Source of the DNA: Paracoccaceae bacterium | Lineage (GTDB): Bacteria; Pseudomonadota; Alphaproteobacteria; Rhodobacterales; Rhodobacteraceae | Assembly (NCBI GenBank): GCA_011523445.1 | Contig: WTGT01000187.1 | Span: forward strand, 1 to 10,348 | DNA: 10,348 nucleotides | Direction: 5' to 3' | Part shown: positions 7,292 to 10,348 of the stretch, piece after piece | Numbering within the stretch: position 1 is the stretch's first letter | Layout of the letters: every line of letters starts with the position of its first letter | Notes under the pieces: model-generated | What the model was told of the DNA's origin: nothing | The model's database searches: none | The model's input: the letters and a program-made list of their open reading frames with translations, nothing else | Made by a program: the position numbers and the translations under genes

Positions 7292-7559
7292 AGGTTTTGT
7301 CTTCTTCTTTGGTCAAGAAGTAAAAAATGGGAAACCTTTCAATAAATATATTACCCATCTTTTGACGTAAGTGCCTGGTTAAACTTAGGGTTTTATTCGG
7401 ATCCAAAGGATTTTTTTCAGGATTGTAGACCACCCTGATGCGCATTATGGGATCACCATCGGCGTCTTCGTCTTCTCGGGAACTCAAATTAACAATCTCT
7501 GCGGGCTCTAGATGTTTTTGAACAAACTCTTTTAAGATCTTGTCAATGTCTTCTTGCAT
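7278..7559 (-). CDS. Small acidic protein, partner of the HEPN-like protein; function unknown
   Basis: This is a 93-aa soluble protein I cannot place in a named family, though similar small proteins occur beside such HEPN-like genes in alphaproteobacteria as I recall them. Residues 1-20 are helical. They are followed by L-S-S-R-E-D-E-D-A-D-G-D-P (25-37) and a strong beta strand I-M-R-I-R-V-V-Y (38-45). Next come a helix with T-R-H-L-R-Q-K (61-67) and a second strand F-P-I-F-Y-F-L (76-82). The order 'S-S-R, acidic loop, strand' faintly recalls a minimal nucleotidyltransferase (G-S-x-A-R-G ... D-x-D), the usual partner of HEPN, but the D-x-D is not placed correctly, so this is conjecture. The start is ATG 7559 with AAAGGAG (7573-7567) 7 nt before it, preceded by a good promoter. 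Its last 14 nt overlap the HEPN-like gene. Confidence 0.72.
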   Translation of the reverse strand: MQEDIDKILKEFVQKHLEPAEIVNLSSREDEDADGDPIMRIRVVYNPEKNPLDPNKTLSLTRHLRQKMGNIFIERFPIFYFLTKEEDKTFAGY

Positions 7560-7699
7560 GGTAGTTCTCCTTTACCAAAACAATATAATGATCAAATTGT
7601 TTCGTGACAAGAAAAATCAACTGGTCCAAAATTTACCTGTTTTATTTTTTTCGAACTTAAATTATTTTTTGTTGGCTTAAACAAAATTGGCTGAATTTT
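7560..7699. other. Divergent intergenic region
   Basis: This 140-nt, very AT-rich region separates the leftward small-protein/HEPN unit from the rightward kinase/enolase pair. It holds the leftward promoter at 7582-7610. For the rightward pair I see T-rich runs (7640-7651, 7661-7670) but no -35/-10 with good spacing. The only candidate, TTTACC at 7632-7637 with TTAAAT at 7657-7662, is 19 nt apart and weak. Confidence 0.5.
7582..7610 (-). promoter_or_regulatory. Sigma-70-type promoter for the small protein/HEPN unit
   Basis: On the minus strand a -35 box TTGTCA (7610-7605) and a -10 box TATATT (7587-7582) are separated by exactly 17 nt. Transcription would begin near 7575, giving a leader of only about 16 nt that starts just upstream of the AAAGGAG ribosome binding site and the ATG at 7559. 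This is the best promoter match in the window. Confidence 0.6.
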
Positions 7700-8707
7700 A
7701 TGACTGAAGTGAATTTGAATGAAAGAGTTGCTGATCTATTGATGGATCTTGGCTTGATCAGGCATAAATCACAGATTCAATCTGTAAAGCCCCTTACCGG
7801 AGGTGTTGCTTCGGACGTGGCTCTGGTCGAAACAGACCAGCATAAATACTGTGCCAAATTTGCTCTTCCCAAAATGCGGGTTGAAGCTGATTGGTTTGCT
7901 CCAGTCTACAGAAACAAGTGTGAATATGAGTGGCTACGGTTAGCAGAAGCCATTATCCCCGAAAATACCCCGAAAATGTTTGGATTTTCCAAAAAATTTG
8001 GTGGTTTTGCCATGGATTACGTTGGTGGTGATGATTGTTTCGTCTGGAAAGAAAAGCTTTTTAAATTCCCACCCGATATTTCTATTGCAGAAAAAGTTGG
8101 GAAAACCTTTGGTAAAGTTCAGTCCCATACCGGGGAAAGCATGTTCGACAGTTCCGAGTTTTTGAAGAAGGATGTGTTTTACCACATGAGAATAGAACCC
8201 TATATCCTTTATACTGGTTCCAAGCATCCCGACCTCAAGCCCATTTTTGATGGAGTGGCTAAACAACTGGCGGATGCTAACAAAACCTTGGTTCATGGTG
8301 ATGTATCACCCAAAAACATACTTGTGAAATCCGGTGAACCGATCCTGATTGACGCTGAATGTGCAACAATGGGAGAACCTGCGTTTGATGTGGCCTTTTG
8401 CCTTAACCATTTTTTTCTGAAGGCCGTGTTTTCTCCCCATTTCAAAAAAGGGTTGGAGGAAGCTTCCCTTCGTTTTTTCGAGTGTTATAACGAGTTTGTA
8501 CATTGGGAAGATAAGCAGGATTTCAGTCGACGAGTTGCCAAATTGCTTCCCATGTTGGGTCTGGCCAGAGTGGATGGTAAATCACCGGTTGAGTATTTGA
8601 ACCCGGACCAACAGGAGGGTGTCCGGCAAATAGTGATTCCCCTGATACTTTCACCACAGAATTCTATTCAATCAACCATCAATGCCCAATTTTCCGGTAT
8701 AGGATAG
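7700..8707 (+). CDS. Phosphotransferase of the aminoglycoside phosphotransferase/choline kinase fold
   Basis: This 335-aa small-molecule kinase is probably cytoplasmic. The N-lobe has a Gly-rich loop, T-G-G-V-A-S-D-V at 33-40, and a C-A-K-F strand with the likely ATP-binding Lys53. The C-lobe has Brenner's motif H-G-D-V-S-P-K-N at 199-206 (Asp201 as base, Asn206 for metal) and the metal-binding I-D-A-E at 217-220, followed by G-E-P-A-F-D. This family phosphorylates hydroxyls of choline, homoserine, methylthioribose, hydroxylysine and aminoglycosides, among others. The sequence alone does not say which, and antibiotic resistance is not implied. The ATG at 7700 has no Shine-Dalgarno sequence (the preceding bases are CTGAATTTT). 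The enolase paralog starts 8 nt after the stop, so the two probably act on the same metabolite. The arrangement is divergent from the HEPN unit. Confidence 0.82.
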   Translation: MTEVNLNERVADLLMDLGLIRHKSQIQSVKPLTGGVASDVALVETDQHKYCAKFALPKMRVEADWFAPVYRNKCEYEWLRLAEAIIPENTPKMFGFSKKFGGFAMDYVGGDDCFVWKEKLFKFPPDISIAEKVGKTFGKVQSHTGESMFDSSEFLKKDVFYHMRIEPYILYTGSKHPDLKPIFDGVAKQLADANKTLVHGDVSPKNILVKSGEPILIDAECATMGEPAFDVAFCLNHFFLKAVFSPHFKKGLEEASLRFFECYNEFVHWEDKQDFSRRVAKLLPMLGLARVDGKSPVEYLNPDQQEGVRQIVIPLILSPQNSIQSTINAQFSGIG

Positions 8708-8715
8708 CTTGTGCC

Positions 8716-10011
8716 TTGACCGCAAAGATTCAAAATATAAGAGCCAGAAGAATTTGGGATTCGAGAGGTTTCCCAACTGTTGAGGTCGAGCTTGAATCTT
8801 CCAATGGCCTACTTGGACGAGGTCTTGCTCCAGCTGGAGCTTCCAAAGGCAAACGAGAAGCAATTGAATTGAGAGATGGAGGGCAATCCCTTCAGGGGAA
8901 GGATGTAAACCGCTCGCTGCAAGTGATAGCAAGCGAGATAAGTCCTCGGTTGATTGGAAGAAACCTTGATGAAGCTGCTGACATTGATCGATTTCTTATT
9001 GCTGAGGATGGAACAAGACAAAAATCGAATTACGGCGGCAATACCCTAGTTGCCATTTCATTGGCACTTTATAATGCTTGGGCAAGTTCTGAGGGGATTC
9101 CCCTTTGGAAACTATTCTCCAGGATAACTGACGCAACGCCACTGGTTCCGCTACCTGAAATTCAGATATTTGGAGGAGGAGCCCATGCTTCCAACAGGGT
9201 TGATATTCAGGATTTCATGATCATGGTTCCCAAAGCCTCTAGTTTTGCCGAAGCATTGGAGGTTACCTCGGAAATCTATCACAGCGCAGGATCATTACTC
9301 AAACAGAAGGGGAAATTGGCCGGTGTTGCCGATGAGGGTGGTTGGTGGCCTGATTTCGATAGTAATGAGGAAGCATTGGAAATGCTTGTCAAGGCCATGG
9401 AAGAGGTTGGAGAAAAGCCTGGCGATCGTGTGGTTATTTCCCTTGATATTGCATCTTCGGAATTCTATCGGGACAACAAGTACCGTTTGGGATTGGAAGG
9501 CAAAGAATATACAGCCGAACAATGGATTGAGATTCTGGGAGGGTGGTTGACTGCGTACCCCATTGTTTCAATTGAAGATCCAATGGCTGAAAATGATCCT
9601 GAAGGAATGATTGAGTTCACAAGAAGGTTTGGAAAAAAATACCAAATAGTCGGGGATGATTATCTGGTAACATCTGAACAATTGGTGAGGAAATCACATG
9701 AGGAAGCTGCCTGTAATTCCCTGTTGTTGAAGGTAAACCAGGTGGGAACAGTAACCGAGGCGATTGAAGCATACAAGGTTGCCGAGTCCTTTGGGTGGAG
9801 TACCATCGTTTCAGCCCGTTCAGGGGAAACCGAAGATGTAACCATATCTCATCTGGCCACAGGACTTGGTTGTGGACAGCTCAAAGTCGGATCCTTCTCA
9901 AGATCCGAACGCATGGCCAAATGGAATGAATGTCTCAGAATTGAAGAAGTACTAGGAACAGGCAGCTATGCAGGTTCCCTTCCCCTACTGAATACTTGGT
10001 GGGGGATTTGA
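8716..10011 (+). CDS. Enolase paralog with altered active site; substrate uncertain
   Basis: This is a full-length (431 aa) enolase-family protein. It starts at TTG 8716, where A-K-I-Q-N-I-R-A-R-R-I-W-D-S-R-G aligns with the family's N-terminus. No in-frame ATG lies nearby upstream, and AGGA (8701-8704) is 11 nt away. Metal ligands Asp244, Glu287 and Asp314 are kept, as are the catalytic base Lys339 (L-L-L-K-V-N-Q), Lys390 (G-Q-L-K), Glu207 (A-D-E-G-G), His157 (G-A-H-A-S-N), Arg368 and Ser369. Three usually invariant sites differ: the lid loop is G-A-S-K-G (41-45) instead of G-A-S-T-G, Asp166 replaces Glu (Q-D-F for Q-E-F), and Ala367 replaces His (S-A-R-S-G for S-H-R-S-G). Compared with yeast enolase these correspond to E168D and H373A. 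It is probably not the glycolytic enolase, and may catalyse a related dehydration or enolisation of a phosphorylated compound made by the upstream kinase (inference). Confidence 0.85.
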   Translation: MTAKIQNIRARRIWDSRGFPTVEVELESSNGLLGRGLAPAGASKGKREAIELRDGGQSLQGKDVNRSLQVIASEISPRLIGRNLDEAADIDRFLIAEDGTRQKSNYGGNTLVAISLALYNAWASSEGIPLWKLFSRITDATPLVPLPEIQIFGGGAHASNRVDIQDFMIMVPKASSFAEALEVTSEIYHSAGSLLKQKGKLAGVADEGGWWPDFDSNEEALEMLVKAMEEVGEKPGDRVVISLDIASSEFYRDNKYRLGLEGKEYTAEQWIEILGGWLTAYPIVSIEDPMAENDPEGMIEFTRRFGKKYQIVGDDYLVTSEQLVRKSHEEAACNSLLLKVNQVGTVTEAIEAYKVAESFGWSTIVSARSGETEDVTISHLATGLGCGQLKVGSFSRSERMAKWNECLRIEEVLGTGSYAGSLPLLNTWWGI

Positions 10012-10067
10012 AGATTCGGGGCAAACTCAGTTAGGACACCAAATTTGGATCTGATATCCTCAGGTTC
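10012..10067. other. Convergent intergenic gap
   Basis: This gap separates the enolase paralog from the methyltransferase gene that ends at 10068 on the other strand. It has a 10-bp palindrome CCAAATTTGG (10039-10048) and a 4-bp stem GGAT/ATCC (10047-10059). Neither has a T-tract, so no terminator can be assigned. Confidence 0.4.
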
Positions 10068-10348
10068 TCAAATAAAGATGTTGTAGTGGCGTTTGATTTC
10101 TTCCTCGACTGAAGAGGGGATATAAACTGGATAGTAATTATCCAGAATATCACGGACCTTTTCCTTGGCAATATGCCAGATGTCGGGAGCTCCCCTCTCA
10201 GCCCATGCTATCGGGGGATCACGATCGGCAATGCTTGGATAGAAATAATCGCGCTGCATTGCCGCCATCGTTACACCATCTCCCAGAAAATGTCCTGTTC
10301 CCAATACTGCATCGGTTATGGCATCATAACTGATGGTGTCATCATTGA
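10068..10348 (-). CDS. MttB-family (trimethylamine/betaine:corrinoid) methyltransferase, C-terminal end
   Basis: The minus-strand frame is open to the window edge, so this is the last ~93 residues of a protein of usually about 500 aa. The TTG at 10304 is internal. The visible end reads D-A-V-L-G-T-G-H-F-L-G-D-G-V-T-M, then Y-F-Y-P-S-I-A-D-R, W-A-E-R-G-A-P-D-I and A-K-E-K-V-R-D-I-L. This order is characteristic of the C-terminus of COG5598 proteins: MttB (pyrrolysine-dependent trimethylamine methyltransferase) and its non-pyrrolysine relatives such as glycine betaine methyltransferase MtgB. These enzymes transfer a methyl group from a quaternary or tertiary amine to a corrinoid protein. The site that would tell a pyrrolysine enzyme from the others lies outside the window. 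In an aerobic alphaproteobacterium a non-pyrrolysine, betaine-type member is more likely. It converges on the enolase paralog. Confidence 0.85.
   Translation of the reverse strand, partial: NDDTISYDAITDAVLGTGHFLGDGVTMAAMQRDYFYPSIADRDPPIAWAERGAPDIWHIAKEKVRDILDNYYPVYIPSSVEEEIKRHYNIFI

Noticed and set aside
7672..7700. TTGGCT-17-ATTTTA as kinase promoter
   Set aside because: The -10 would overlap the start codon and place transcription start inside the gene.
8297..8310. GGTGAT-GT-ATCACC palindrome
   Set aside because: It lies inside the kinase's invariant H-G-D-V-S-P coding stretch and is explained by codon choice.
7700..8707. Antibiotic resistance gene (aminoglycoside phosphotransferase)
   Set aside because: Only the general kinase fold motifs match, and the linkage to an enolase paralog points to metabolism.
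10039..10059. CCAAATTTGG palindrome and GGAT/ATCC stem as a terminator between convergent genes
   Set aside because: The stems are too short or A/T-rich, and neither has a T-tract on either strand.

Overview
The window looks like chromosomal DNA of a moderately AT-rich proteobacterium, most probably a marine-type alphaproteobacterium. The reasons are the style of the TruA C-terminus, an L-carnitine dehydrogenase paired with a hotdog thioesterase, a HEPN-like protein with a small partner of a type I associate with that class, and an MttB-family methyltransferase. The taxonomic call is inference. I see no tRNA, rRNA, insertion sequence or CRISPR array.

Layout, left to right. Positions 1-394 (+) carry the 3' end of truA. 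Positions 483-1975 (+) hold a two-gene carnitine unit, a CoA thioesterase and an L-carnitine dehydrogenase. It meets a minus-strand block head-on at a 20-nt imperfect palindrome (1967-1986). That block, read from its own 5' end, contains a small protein (7559-7278), a HEPN-like protein overlapping it (7291-6821), a 139-nt gap, an SbcD/YhaO-like nuclease (6681-5416) and an SbcC/YhaN-like coiled-coil ATPase (5419-1988) joined to the nuclease by an ATGA overlap. From 7700 (+) a divergent pair encodes an APH/choline-kinase-fold phosphotransferase and, 8 nt later, a full-length enolase paralog with altered active-site residues. Positions 10068-10348 (-) carry the C-terminal end of an MttB-family (trimethylamine/betaine:corrinoid) methyltransferase that runs off the window.

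How the genes may work together. The carnitine pair would oxidise L-carnitine to 3-dehydrocarnitine and release betaine from betainyl-CoA. The cleavage enzyme that links these steps is not in the window. The MttB homolog is a plausible consumer of methylated amines such as glycine betaine, so methylamine metabolism brackets the segment, although the two loci are 8 kb apart. The nuclease/ATPase pair is a DNA-end-processing complex of the Mre11-Rad50 type. The HEPN pair upstream of it resembles a toxin-antitoxin or RNase module.

The most unusual item is the kinase plus enolase-paralog pair. The paralog keeps the metal ligands, catalytic lysines and phosphate-binding Arg/Ser, but has Asp for Glu and Ala for His where enolase contacts the leaving hydroxyl. 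This suggests a phosphorylated substrate other than 2-phosphoglycerate.
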